The position numbers and the translations under genes are program-made. The notes under the pieces are model-generated. The model searched no databases. It saw only the letters and a program-made list of their open reading frames with translations, and was not told where the DNA came from. This document shows, one piece after another, positions 23,538 to 34,090 of a stretch of DNA of 64,000 nucleotides. The stretch comes from Gloeopeniophorella convolvens (taxonomy: Eukaryota; Basidiomycota; Agaricomycetes; Russulales), in the NCBI GenBank assembly GCA_022496205.1, contig WTXD01000071.1, forward strand, positions 1 through 64,000. Reading direction: 5' to 3'. The first letter of the stretch is position 1, and the number at the start of each line of letters is the position of its first letter.

Positions 23538-26466
23538 ATGGACCCTCCTCCCAGTGACCCTCCTTCTGATCTTCCCTACTTTCATTACATTACCGAGCCA
23601 GATCGCATCAACTTTCATTCTGCTGTCCAGCGCACAACATTTCTCACGTCCCTTCCCGAGAGGTGCCCGTACCGCGTGCGGCCGTCTCTGAAGAACGGCA
23701 AGAAGCTCGAGTTTGGTTGGCTTGAGTTCCACTCATCGGAATATCCGGACCCCAAAGTTGCACGGCCAGGCGACGTTTGGATACAGGCCCCTTGCGATTT
23801 CGACCCAACCACCGGCACTCCGGACGTCTCCGCATGCCGCCTCTTCGTCTGTTACAGCGCTGAAGGTCATCAATGGACCGAATGGGAAGGCGACGAGCGC
23901 ATACATGCCAATAATCCGCCTGTCGGGATGCATCCACTCGTCTCACCCGCCTCCTTCGGCGGCACTACAAAACGACATGCGCAGTTTTACCTCGCGTTCA
24001 CGGGCAATGAGTTCACATGGGTCAACGGCACTCGCCTCGCCATCATGTCTAGCCAATGGCGACTTGGGAAGTTGCCTGGCGTTTGGATGGAGCGGCTTGC
24101 CGCCAAACACAAAGTAGGCAGCATCCCTTTCCTTGGCGCAGCAGAGGTGGTTGCAGCATGGCTGGAGCGGAAACAACTCATTGCATTGGGTCTTCGAAAG
24201 AGGAGAGGGAAAAAGCGTGTGGCCAATGGCGTGGCATCCGAGTCACCTAGTGTGAAGCGTCTGAGATTGATCAGTGCGTAATCTTTGGGCATCTCCTATG
24301 ACGAAACTGAGTGGTCGTTTTGCAACAGTGCCTTCGCACACAGGGTCCGAATCCGTCCCTTCCCCTCTCGCAGATCAACCCCACTTCCCACCCTCTGTTG
24401 CGATGCAGCCATTCTTCCCTGTACCCTCTTCCTCTTCCTCCGAGGCGTCTGATGACCCCGCAGACGAACTGAACGCTCCTTCTGCGCCCACCTTCTTGCT
24501 CCGTCCCGCAAGCTTCGCGCGTCCCCCAACGCCCGTGGAGGCGCGGCCGGTGGAAGTTCGTCTACCTTCCCCCGCGCCGCCTCCGCCTCCGCCGCCAGTC
24601 CCAGTTGTAGAGGGTGGACCGCCGCTCGCCCCACATCCTCGTGTCACTTTCACGCCGACACTTTCCCCACGCCACAGCGAACGCGGGCGCAAGCCAATTG
24701 TCCGTTCTTCAGTGCTACCGATGTTCACTGCACCAGCCAGGCCTACGTCTGCAACAGCCTCGATTTCCATCTCTAGTCCAGCATCTGCCCCAACTTCCGC
24801 AGCTCTGACCATGCCCAGTCCTGCGTCGTCGAGCTCCGCGCCCCTGCCATCGAGCTCCGTGCCCATGCCATTTCATGTACAGGGGAGGCGTGCACCTCCA
24901 GGCGCAATCGACGCGCCGCCTGCAGTGCGCGGGAGGTATGCGAAAGCCGGCGCGACGCAGCGCGGCTGGTCGCTCTACATTGGGGCACGTCTTCTGCGCC
25001 CTCCTTCACGCATCACTAGTGCTGACGCAGCTACAGGAAAGGGAGCTTCTCATGACCACGCGGTGCGACAAATGCCTGCAGGCCGGCGCAGTCTGCTCTG
25101 GCATTGAAGGCGAGCGCTGTGGTCGCTGCCGCTCCATCCGCCGGCCATGTTCGCACAGTCTGCCGGCGCGGAGTAAGGTTAAGACGGAGCCTGTTGATCG
25201 TGCGGTGGAGAAATCACCCGTGACGCCTGGCACAGGGGAACTTCCGCGCGGGGAAGTGACAAGGAAACGTCAGCTCACGTTAAGGCTCAGCGGAAAGCCA
25301 AAGTCACGAGACGTGCTCGGGAGTGCTAATCACAGCTCGGCATCGACAAGTACGTCTAATTACTTCGACGACCTTACATGTGTCATGTTTCTTAACGGTC
25401 GTCCCTAGGAGAAGCCAATGCACAGGATGCAGCCGTTGCTGCCACCTCATCTAAAAGTGGGACGGGCACTGGCGGCTCGCCACCGGACTCCCTTCAAGAG
25501 GATGACGACGCTGTGGAAGAGCTTATGGACCTTGATGGTCTGGGCGAAAATGAGAACGCGGGAGCCAATCCTGCCTCTCGGCCGAACGTCCAAGAGAAGC
25601 TGCCAATACCTCCTGCCAATGTCCCTAATCCACCAGCACGGGAGAGGACATCGCCAGTGCAAAATACGGTGTTCACCGACGTACTGATTCCTCCAGAGGG
25701 TTATACACAGCCCCAGCCACGCCCCGAACTGCCGGACAAGCCAAGCTCCTCCCAACCATCTGCGCTGGAGGTCTCAGCCACGATGGTGGCAGTAGACACT
25801 CACCCAAGCCCCATTCTGCCGACTGAGGAAACGACGCACGAGGATCACGCTTCGTCGGTCCCAGATGCGCCGGCCGCGTCGGCGGTACCTCTGGAACCGA
25901 GCGTGGAATCGCCCGTCCCTCCGATACAGATGGAGAACGAGCCGAGCGCCGCGGAGGGTATGGATGTCGACCCACCTCAAGCCGCCGACCCACAACGTCC
26001 CCAAGATAGGGCTAATGCGGAGGGCTCCCTCGACTCGCCCCGCGTAGTGGCCAGCAGCCCCGCTCCCAACTGCAGCCAGGAAGTGCGCACACATGCCACG
26101 GACGGTGCTGGAGAGGGAGGAGGGTTGTCCAGCCCGCGGCTAGTCGTGGGTACCTCCATGTTTACGCCCGCAGGGACCCGCATCGACAGCCTGGGCGATG
26201 TGGCTGCCCTACCAACGCCGCGGGAATCGCCCGCTATTGAAGATGTTCCGTTTCCACCAGCAGCCGAGGTACCGTCGCCGCACGCGGAGAATAGAGTGTC
26301 GGAAGAAGAGGAACTCGCGCGCTTCATGGAACTGGCCCTGAGCGGGATGGCCCAGGTACAGGAAGGTCTGCGCGGTGTTTTCGCCATCCAGAAGCGCAAG
26401 CGCGCCTCGCAGAAGAGGAAGGTAGTCATAGCAGTCGCTGAGCGAGAGGGGCACACTCGAGGCTAG
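23538..26466 (+). CDS. Unrecognised family, paralogue A: N-terminal GDVWIQ domain plus internal Zn2Cys6-type cluster
   Basis: I do not recognise the family. Four exons (23538-24273, 24329-24984, 25037-25349, 25409-26466) sum to 2763 nt, 920 residues. Residues about 15-215 are a domain shared with the genes at 30.8 and 32.8 kb, with GWLEF, VARPGDVWIQ, FVCYS, HPLV and FTWVNG. A Pro/Ser-rich linker follows, then a conserved GRYAKAG..QRGW..YIG motif, then a six-cysteine cluster with spacing C-2-C-6-C-7-C-2-C-6-C (Cys 474-502), which fits a fungal Zn2Cys6 binuclear cluster and suggests DNA binding. The C-terminus (867-906) is a helix beginning EEEELARFM and ending in a basic tail. Intron 2 (24985-25036) starts with GC, not GT; paralogue B supports that junction. 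Function is unknown; a nuclear regulator is a guess. Confidence 0.8.
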
Positions 26467-27189
26467 GGTTTGGTTGATTGCGTCGGTCGCCTCTAGGCGC
26501 TCGTTGACCGCATTGTACGCGGTGTTGTAAGTAAGTGATGACTTGTGATGTCGACGGGATGTGTAACTTGCAGTTGTTACTAGTCTCGCAAGGCCCTAAT
26601 GCGCTGAAGGCGGTGCGGAGAACGCGTGCCACACCAGGCGCTGGTGACGATGCTTTAACTCTCAGCACCTCGCATTAGTTGTAAACGTTGTCCTGATACA
26701 GACCTCTGGAATATGCACCCGTTGAATTAATCGAATTATGCTCTCCAGGCCCAACGCGAGACTCACGATGAGTGTATCCTTCAGTATACTTCCAGTTTCA
26801 CGTTTAAGTTTACCACACGGCGTCAGTTAACCCAGCAGGCTCTCAACCTACACTCTAGATCTTCTGCCACGCGCATACCTGAGACTGTCAACTCGAATGT
26901 TGCGAGGGAAGACCAACGGCTGACTCGTCACGCACAAGCTACCGTTAACCCCGGGGATCTCGGAAATCCCTACGGTCAAGCGTTGCCGCTCTGAACCGGC
27001 TTGCTACAGGCCCCTAGTTCCGACAAGACTTCCTGAAACCTCCGTTCAAACCGATAGAACCAACATTACGTATGTACATGATATGTACTAACCCACGAGC
27101 AGCACAATTATAAAGGCACCGCTCTCTTGCAGCCCTTGTGATGCAGATTGGTCACTTGCCCTCTTCACGACAAACCGGCAGCTCGGTAG
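26467..27189. other. Intergenic, no gene seen
   Basis: This holds the 3' flank of paralogue A and unremarkable sequence leading to the dehydrogenase relic. No coding frame or repeat is supported. Confidence 0.4.
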
Positions 27190-28270
27190 ATGTCTGTGAT
27201 CAAAACAGTCCTCGTGACACGCGCTTCTGGCTTCGTTGGCAGCAACGTCGTCGGTCATCTACTTGACGCTGGGTATACGGTATGAAGAGGGTGCGTTCAT
27301 AATCGAGCGTCTTCCAAACAGTCAAGCCCATTCCATGATTAGAGTCCATGGTCTAGAGCCGCGTTGCGACTTCTTGTGATTTATAAACCGAACGGAGATC
27401 CGCTCCAAGTGGTCGTAGTGGAAATATCGTGCCTTCTAACCTGGCTGATGCCCTTCAAGGTGGGTGATCGCTAGAGCTTCATGGCAACATGAACGCTTAC
27501 GGCTGCCACCCGGTGCAGGCTACTGTGAAATCGGGCTCGAATAAAGTTGGCTCGTGGTCACCAGCAACATAGTCGCTCTAACTAGAAATCAGCAGATAGC
27601 AATAGATATCATGTTGACAGAGGACGGTGTGTATGTGTGTCCAATCGTGTTTGGTCCACAGCTCACAGCGCACGCACACAGCAATCTCCGGACGTTAGAA
27701 GGAGCCCGGAGTACACACTGGCGTGAGTGAGAAGAATATCTACTCCACTTCACAGGGCCTTGAGGATAAAACAATCAGGGGTTTCGCCGCGACGAGGTGC
27801 ACCCAGAGATCTCGGACATGGCGGCCAGTATACCACCCTCTCCTCTCGCAGACGGAAGGGTAACTGGCCTATAGCGATCCCCAGTCTACCCCCCTCTAAT
27901 TCTGTGTACCACCGGAAGAGGCCAAGGAGTCACTAATGTGCCCGCGAACGGCACCAACTTCCTTGTCTACGGACCAGTGATCCCTGGCCAGAGATACAGA
28001 TCTACGACGGCCACCGGCGCGATTGCGACTTTGATCAATATCAGACCGGGTACGGACGCATGTCGCAGTTCTCTCCGTCCCGAAGTCTTTCACTCCGAAA
28101 CGTATTATCCGGAATGCCGGCGAGTTCACGTGGGCACATCCTGTTTGCAAGTACCTCCTGACTCGCTCGCCGATCGGTTGCCAGTGAGTCTGGGATGAAA
28201 TGATCCGGAGGTGCCCGCGCACGCTACGTTAGACAACAGTTCCGCTGCGAAGCTCGTCGGTCTGACGGAG
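27190..28270 (+). pseudogene. Relic of an NAD(P)-dependent epimerase/dehydratase-type reductase (extended SDR)
   Basis: At 27190 an ATG opens KTVLVTRASGFVGSNVV, the Rossmann-fold start of extended short-chain dehydrogenases (normally TGASGFVG; the first glycine is Arg here), and stops after 25 codons near 27284. Further right, in shifted frames, are NIVPSNLADALQG (about 27425-27465), matching the usual strand-loop before the VDAVIH motif, and a VYGPVIPGQRY piece near 27965-28000, like the later [V/I]YGP motif. The pieces are in the right order but separated by stops and frame changes. The last parts are the weakest. Confidence 0.5.
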
Positions 28271-28583
28271 TACATTGGCTTCTAGCACCCCGGTGATACC
28301 ACGGTCGGCGTGACACCCGAAGGGCCAAGACCCCGAGCAAAATACTAAGAGTTTTCAAATGTTTCGAAGTGACCCCATGGATCTTTGTACATTTGTTTTG
28401 CTTTTCCTTCGCTTGACCCGGCGGGTGTGGCCAGGTGTAGTCGGTGGGACTCTCGGTGGTTGGGCCAGAGCTATGCTTTATCCACTGTCTCAGGTTGACT
28501 TAGACGCTCGCTGTACTACATAGTACTTGAGCTCGGACTCCCGCATCCGTTGACGTCACCACCCGGTTGCCTTCGGCAACTAT

Positions 28584-30260
28584 ATGCTCTTGCGCGCCGC
28601 CGCGGTGACTTTGCACATAGCTTCGCGTTTGCAAAAGTCACCATCAGCTCCCTCGCTCTCCCGAGTTACCCCCATCATCCACTCGAGTCCGAAGCCAGCC
28701 ATTAACTTATCATCTGGCACACACACAATGTCTCGCGCAAACTCATGGACGCCGTCAGTAACCTTTTTAGGCACCTCCTCTGGTGGTGGGCCCGTAGAAT
28801 CGCGCAATTGCTCCTCATTGGTCGTCGACGCTGTCGGGAATGGCACTCTTTGGAGTACGTGCCACTATGATGTTCGGGCCATGTGCAACCAGGGCTGGGT
28901 CCCTACTAACAGGTATTCCTGTGATTGTCAGTGGTGGACTGCGGTGAAGGCACCTTACGCCAATTCTCTCTCCAGCCTATGAAGGGAGGGCATCAGACAG
29001 TCAGGGAGTCTGACCTGCACAAGATTTTCATTACCCATATGCACGGTGCGTTCACCATACCAGCTTTATTCGTACATTCATGTTTATCCCGTGAACTTGA
29101 ACACAATGGCTCCTTCAGCGGACCACGTCATGGGCCTTCCTACGCTCTTGCGTAGCGTCCTCGGCTTCCCCCATCCCGACGCCGTCGCTGCCCGCGGATC
29201 GCGAGTAAGCCCATCCTTGGCCAACCCCTTCCGCAACAGCATCACTCACCTGACTGCTAATTCTCAGCCGAAAATTGAGATTTACGGCCCAGCTGGTCTC
29301 CGAACTCTCATTCGCACGACGCTATCCCTCACTCGCACTAGGACGGCCGAGCGCTACATAGTACATGAGCTTCTCAACCCAGCTGATCCACGCACGGCTT
29401 GTGATCAAGACTTATTGCACGGTAGCGAGGAGCCAGGACAGGACATAGTTTGTGATCAGGACGGGTTCTGGAGGAACTTCACTGAGGGAAGCAGTCGCCG
29501 GGGCGCGATAATAGCATGTGCGGGTCCCATCATCCACCGAGGTCCGTATGAGCGCTCCTGGCGGTAGCCTCTCGTCCCTGATTCCGTGCTGCAGACCCGT
29601 GCATCGGATACATCTTCCACGAACCCTCATCGAACCCCTACCCGCGGAAGCTTGCAATCCTAGGCGATACTTCCTCTGCTATGGCGCTCACCGCGCTCAT
29701 CAATCTCACACCGGGCCGCCTTTCACTGCTGGTCCACGAGGCGACCGATGCGCATATACCGGCGAGTGTGGACGAGAAGCTCGGCCGGCGCCGCACGCCC
29801 GCCGTCGTAGCATCAAAGGCTGAAGAACGGGGACACTCGACACCTGTGCAGGCAGGGGAGTGTGCCGGGCGATGGGGTGCGAGGATGCTGGCCATGAACC
29901 ACATCGGATCCAGGTGCGTTCGATGAACGGCCCTGCCTGATATCACCATTTCCGATCTCTTTTTGTTTTGGTCTCAGATTCCCCGCGCCGACCCCAAGCT
30001 CGCGTAGTGGCAGGCGTGTGGCCATAATGCGTGAGATTGAACGACAGGCCAGCGAGGCGTGGAGGACCACTCCTTGCGAGATTCCTGGCCTGATCCTACC
30101 CGAGGAGGAGAATCGCCACGCTATTGCGGCGTATGATTTCTTGACCATACACGTCCCCGCGGACAGCCAGCAGGACCTGCCAGTGAATGCCAAAGAGGAG
30201 ATTGCCGGGCCCAAAGCGACGCGTGGCAAATTCACACCCAAGCGGAGGAGGGAAGGTTAG
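28584..30260 (+). CDS. tRNase Z (ribonuclease Z), short form
   Basis: This metallo-beta-lactamase-fold endonuclease trims the 3' ends of tRNA precursors. Six exons (28584-28854, 28932-29045, 29119-29204, 29268-29541, 29595-29913, 29978-30260) sum to 1347 nt, 448 residues. Motifs: FLGTSSGGG near the start, VDCGEGTLRQF, the metal motif THMHADH-VMGLPTLL (HxHxDH, spliced), LAILGDTSSA, LLVHEATDA, GHSTPVQAGE and MNHIGSR. The length fits the short (ElaC-like) form. Two starts are possible. The ATG at 28584 adds 48 residues rich in Arg, Leu and Ser without acids, like a mitochondrial leader; the ATG at 28728 (MSRANSW) gives a 400-residue form beginning just before the fold. It lies between paralogues A and B. 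Confidence 0.9.
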
Positions 30261-30830
30261 CGTCGCGGGCGCTTGTGAAATAGCGACCGTGCTTGGCAGT
30301 ACTCGATAGGCTGGTTTCTCAGATGCCTCCAGAGTCCTTCTGAAGGCCTACTGCTGGTGGGGCTACTTACTGGAGGTCATATTATCCTCTAGGTCGATAC
30401 TAACGTGCTGTGTTGACGACGTCGTGTCGAGCGTTTGTGTTACGTTTTGACATCATAATTCTGAGGATCGCTGAGTAGTTGCAAGAGCACCTTATCATTA
30501 GCTCTGGGGCTCTGACAACCCTACATTGCCTGTACAAGTATCGTTCAACAGAGTAATACACAAAACGTGCGAGCTTTTGAAAAACAAGGTGGAAATCGGA
30601 AAGCGATTACACGATAAGCATGCCACAGGTCATCGTCTCTCGAGAACTTCGGAAAGCCTCACGGCCCTGGGTCCTGCTGAAGGCGCAAGCCCCTCATGTT
30701 GGTGTTGTGCAACAGACTTGAGACAAGAGTAAGAATTACAACAGTTCTGTGGCAGGTAAATGGCTGTGGTGATATCAGCCAGTGTGGTTTGATACCTGAC
30801 CGAGATGTGCATACATTTCATTCGAGGTAG
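30261..30830. other. Intergenic between convergent genes
   Basis: This is the 3' flank of both RNase Z (plus) and paralogue B (minus). No gene, repeat or RNA is supported. Confidence 0.4.
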
Positions 30831-32417
30831 TCATGTCGCTGCGACTTGCTTGGAAGGGGAGCCACGCCTATTTGCGCCAGACTTCTTGCGCTGCGCCATG
30901 AACACACCGCGCAGCCCCTCCTGCACACGTGCCATCCCTTCGAGAGTCATCTGCACGAAGCGAGCGAGTTCTTGTTCCTCTTCGTCCTCTTCTCCGGCCT
31001 CATCCGTGTGCAGCGTCCTGTCCACGTCCTCCGCCGCCGTCACAGGAGAGGGCTCGCCTTCGTCCAGAGCCCCAGACGCAGGGGCAACACTACTCAGCAG
31101 GTTCTCGACTGCTGCATCGTCCTTGTCCTCTGGCGCGTCTAAGTCTTCTTCGTCATCATCCTTGTCGTCATCGTCGTCATCGTCATTGTCTTCCAAATCG
31201 CTCGACTCAGGTTCAGTCATGGGGGATAAGCGGTCAGAAGGAGGAGGCGCAGGGGCAGGTTTCGCAGCTGTAGAGGGTGGTCTGTGAGCAGTGCACAGGA
31301 ATGAAGAATGAGCGCAAAGCGTACCGTGTTTTGCAGGCCCCGGCTTCTTTCCTCGCCGCCGCTTCACTGGCTCCGCTGAACTCTTGGACTTCGCCAGCGT
31401 CGAGAGCGTGCGCGGCTTACGCGCCATCCCCCGCAGCGTCGTCCTGCGCACCGTAATCACCCCCATGTCGCCCTTTCCGTCCAGTCCACCAAGACTCTTG
31501 CGTGCGTAGGGCCCGCGTGGCTTCCGCGGAGACTCGTTGTGTGTGCATGCGCGCTTCTTGTAGCGGCAACGGCCGCAGCGCTCGCCAGGCAGGCCTGAGC
31601 AGAGCGTGCCGTCCTTCGCACACACCGAGCACGGTGTCGGCATGCGCAGCTCCTTCCCGTCGATGTAGATGTGCCAGCCCTTCTGCTGTGCACCAACCCG
31701 CGCATACGCACCCAAGCGCACCGTCGGCGAGGGCGCCGACCCGTGCGGTTCCTCCACACTCTTGGCGCGTTTGGTGGGGGGCGCGGACGCGGTGCCTACG
31801 TCGGCGACAAAGCGCCCGCGCTTGCGGCTGGGTAGCGGCGCAGAGGTGGCGTGTGTGGCGTCGTTGTCGGATTCCTCGGCACGTTCGCGGTGTGCGGTCA
31901 GCGCGATCCACTTGGCGACGGAGTCGGCGGGACCCATCTTCGCGACGGAGGCCATGCCGTGCTGGATGTCGGAGAGGCCCTTCCCGTTGACCCAAGTGAA
32001 GTCGCGGCCGTTGTAGGCGAGGAAAAACTTGCGCTGTACGTGGTCCGCAGAGACGAGCGGGTGTCTGCGTGCCGCGGCGCGGTCGGCGATGCTGACCGCG
32101 TTGCCAGGCCATGGGGTCCACTCCTTGCCATCGGACGCATAGCAGACGTACACGCGGGCCTTGCGGTTCCCGACGGGGAGCTGAATCCACACGTCGCCGG
32201 GGCGGGCGACCTCCGGGTCGGGCTCCTCTGTTGTGCGGAACTCGAGCCAACCGATGATGTAACGTGGGCCGCGGGCGCGCCACACCACTTTAGGGGCATT
32301 GAAGGCGAAGTCATCCGGGAGCGACGGCACTGTAGTGGTACGTGCGACGGCAGGGTAGACGTGAGCGCGTTGGGGCTCTGAGAGGTAGTGCATGTCAGGG
32401 AGAGATGGCAGCGCCAT
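30831..32417 (-). CDS. Unrecognised family, paralogue B: GDVWIQ domain plus Zn2Cys6-type cluster
   Basis: This is a single open frame; from the ATG at 32417 (MALPSLPDMHYL) it encodes 528 residues. The N-terminal domain matches paralogues A and C (GWLEF, EPDPEVARPGDVWIQLP, VYVCYASDG, FTWVNGKGL). After a linker comes GAYARVGAQQKGWHIYIDG, then six cysteines (263-291) in the same C-2-C-6-C-7-C-2-C-6-C spacing as paralogue A, followed by a basic Lys/Arg-rich region, a run of Asp/Glu (DNDDDDDDDKDDDEED) and the C-terminal helix EEEQELARFV..MARVQEGLRGVF ending basic. The cluster is internal rather than N-terminal, which is unusual for Zn2Cys6 factors. An earlier ATG at 32471 is in frame but the paralogues do not extend there. 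It is tandem with paralogue C, 380 bp apart. Function is unknown. Confidence 0.85.
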   Translation of the reverse strand: MALPSLPDMHYLSEPQRAHVYPAVARTTTVPSLPDDFAFNAPKVVWRARGPRYIIGWLEFRTTEEPDPEVARPGDVWIQLPVGNRKARVYVCYASDGKEWTPWPGNAVSIADRAAARRHPLVSADHVQRKFFLAYNGRDFTWVNGKGLSDIQHGMASVAKMGPADSVAKWIALTAHRERAEESDNDATHATSAPLPSRKRGRFVADVGTASAPPTKRAKSVEEPHGSAPSPTVRLGAYARVGAQQKGWHIYIDGKELRMPTPCSVCAKDGTLCSGLPGERCGRCRYKKRACTHNESPRKPRGPYARKSLGGLDGKGDMGVITVRRTTLRGMARKPRTLSTLAKSKSSAEPVKRRRGKKPGPAKHGTLCAHSSFLCTAHRPPSTAAKPAPAPPPSDRLSPMTEPESSDLEDNDDDDDDDKDDDEEDLDAPEDKDDAAVENLLSSVAPASGALDEGEPSPVTAAEDVDRTLHTDEAGEEDEEEQELARFVQMTLEGMARVQEGLRGVFMAQRKKSGANRRGSPSKQVAAT

Positions 32418-32797
32418 GAGGCTTGAAGTTGACCACCGCAGAGAATTTTTTTGGCCTGATGCGAAGCGCAAGAATTACACTCGAGGCGAATAGAATGCGA
32501 TGAGACGGAAAGAGGATAACACAACAAGTTGGTTGGTGGTGGAAGTGTCGAAAATGAGATGAGAACTAGCGGGGGTAGTCGGCCCGCGTGCACACACCAG
32601 CTCGCAGAAAGTTCACACACTGCGTGCATTGCGTGCCTTTACACTTCGGACCCTCAACACAGCGGCAAAGTCGTTCCAAAATGGATGCAATAAACACGAG
32701 GCAAGGGCAGCAAGAAGGATAACAGATACACGCAAGATACAACCGATACAGTCTACGAATAAAAAGCGACGCTCGGCGAGGGGTCATTCAGGCCTTA

Positions 32798-34090
32798 CTA
32801 GGGCGCGATCCGCGAGTATGTTCCCAGCGCGCTCCTCAAGCTGACCTGTGCCCGTGCCATCTCGTCCTCAGCTTTGGTCATCTCGTCCCGGGCGGCGGAC
32901 ATCCGCCCCCGAGCCTGCTCGATCTGGCCTAGGGCCTCTTCGATCGCTCTCGCGAGCTCTTCAGGCTTGACGTCGCCGCGGCCCTCCTCCGAGTCAGGCG
33001 TTGGCGTCTCCGTGGCTGAAGAGACGGGGCTATAGCTTCGAACGACCTCGCGCGATGGACCAGCAACCTCTGACGGCGCCGGCGTCGGGAAAAAGGCGGC
33101 TCTGAGTTTGCCTAGGCCAATTGGGGTGTCCCTTGTCTGCATCAGGGCTCCTGGCCGCTGGTGCGTACCGTGCGGACTATCAGTCCGTATGGCAGGTGAG
33201 TATGCTGAAGAACTGGGGCTTGGGAGCTGCACCACGTGCTCCTCTCCGCGGGGTAGGATAGGAGGTAAATGTTGGCCAGGACTAGTTATTGACTGGATAG
33301 GCGCCTGCGAGCCAGAGCAACTGAGCGCGCCCGAAGGGCCCGGCTGGCTGGAGGAATGTGGCGCCGGGTCCTTCCCGCCCGACACGACAGCGGTAGCGGG
33401 TCCGTCGCTCTTGAGTCGCTTCGTTGCCCTCAGCGATGGAGGCGACGGAGGGTATGGCGTGTTGGCTTTTCGGATCTTCCCCCGTGGGCCACTAGACTTC
33501 CCAGGCGATCCTTGGGAATTCTGCCGATTCGACCACTCGACCACGGCCTCTGCTGGCGTTAGGAATGCAGCCGGACCTGGACACTGGGCCATGCGAGCTG
33601 CAGCTGCCGGGATAGCTCCCGAACGCCATTGCGCACCAAGCGCAGCGAGGCGTTTGCCGTTAACCCATGTAAAGTCACTCCCATCGAATACGAGGCGGTA
33701 TTGTCGAGCGCGGTTTTGGCCTCCGCGCGTTTGGCGAGCCGGGATGAGCAGCGGGTGCACACCTACAGAGGGCGAATATGCCTGTGCCGCCGCGTCTCCT
33801 TCCCACACCGTCCAGGCCCGCCCTGCAGCCGCATAGCAGACGAACACGCGCCCCGAATCGGCACGGCTCTCGGAAGGGAGCTGTATCCATACGTCTCCGG
33901 GACGCGCCACCTCGGGATCGGGCTCGTCGGATGAGCAGAACTCGAGCCAACCAATCACGTAGCGCTGGCCTGACGCGACGGATGGCGCGGCGAAGGGGAA
34001 GTCGGGGGGAAGGGTCGGCACAGAGACCGTACGCGCAACCACGTTTTCTGAAATGCGCCGCGCACCCCCGTTGTCGGTGAGATAGTGCAT
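32798..34090 (-). CDS. Unrecognised family, paralogue C: GDVWIQ domain without the zinc cluster
   Basis: This is one uninterrupted frame; the first in-frame ATG is at 34090 (MHYLTDNGG), giving 430 residues. The open frame continues upstream without an ATG to about 34214, so a further 5' exon is possible. The N-terminal domain is closely related to paralogue B (YVIGWLEFCSSDEPDPE, GDVWIQLP, VFVCYAAAG, FTWVNGKRLAALG). The Cys6 cluster and the YARVG..GW motif are absent. In their place is a Pro/Ser-rich linker with a KRLKSD patch. The C-terminus (PEELARAIEEALGQIEQARG onward, about 50 residues) is predicted from its spacing to be a coiled coil. It may partner the cluster-bearing paralogues without binding DNA itself; that is a guess. 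Confidence 0.85.
   Translation of the reverse strand: MHYLTDNGGARRISENVVARTVSVPTLPPDFPFAAPSVASGQRYVIGWLEFCSSDEPDPEVARPGDVWIQLPSESRADSGRVFVCYAAAGRAWTVWEGDAAAQAYSPSVGVHPLLIPARQTRGGQNRARQYRLVFDGSDFTWVNGKRLAALGAQWRSGAIPAAAARMAQCPGPAAFLTPAEAVVEWSNRQNSQGSPGKSSGPRGKIRKANTPYPPSPPSLRATKRLKSDGPATAVVSGGKDPAPHSSSQPGPSGALSCSGSQAPIQSITSPGQHLPPILPRGEEHVVQLPSPSSSAYSPAIRTDSPHGTHQRPGALMQTRDTPIGLGKLRAAFFPTPAPSEVAGPSREVVRSYSPVSSATETPTPDSEEGRGDVKPEELARAIEEALGQIEQARGRMSAARDEMTKAEDEMARAQVSLRSALGTYSRIAP

Noticed and set aside
24874..26466. Idea that paralogue A is two separate genes
   Set aside because: The three internal introns join all parts in frame (2763 nt in total), and B carries the same order of domains in one exon.
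31280..31330. Possible intron in paralogue B (GTACGC...CACAG, about 43 nt)
   Set aside because: Removing it shifts the frame and brings an early stop, whereas the unspliced frame runs to the conserved C-terminal helix.
31417..32283. Long minus-strand frame (288 codons), Arg-rich
   Set aside because: It lies wholly inside paralogue B in another frame. The Arg/Ala/Gly-rich composition is the usual shadow of GC-rich coding DNA.
23538..34090. Mating-type locus (homeodomain pair)
   Set aside because: None of the three paralogues has a homeodomain (WFxNxR), and no pheromone or receptor gene is nearby.
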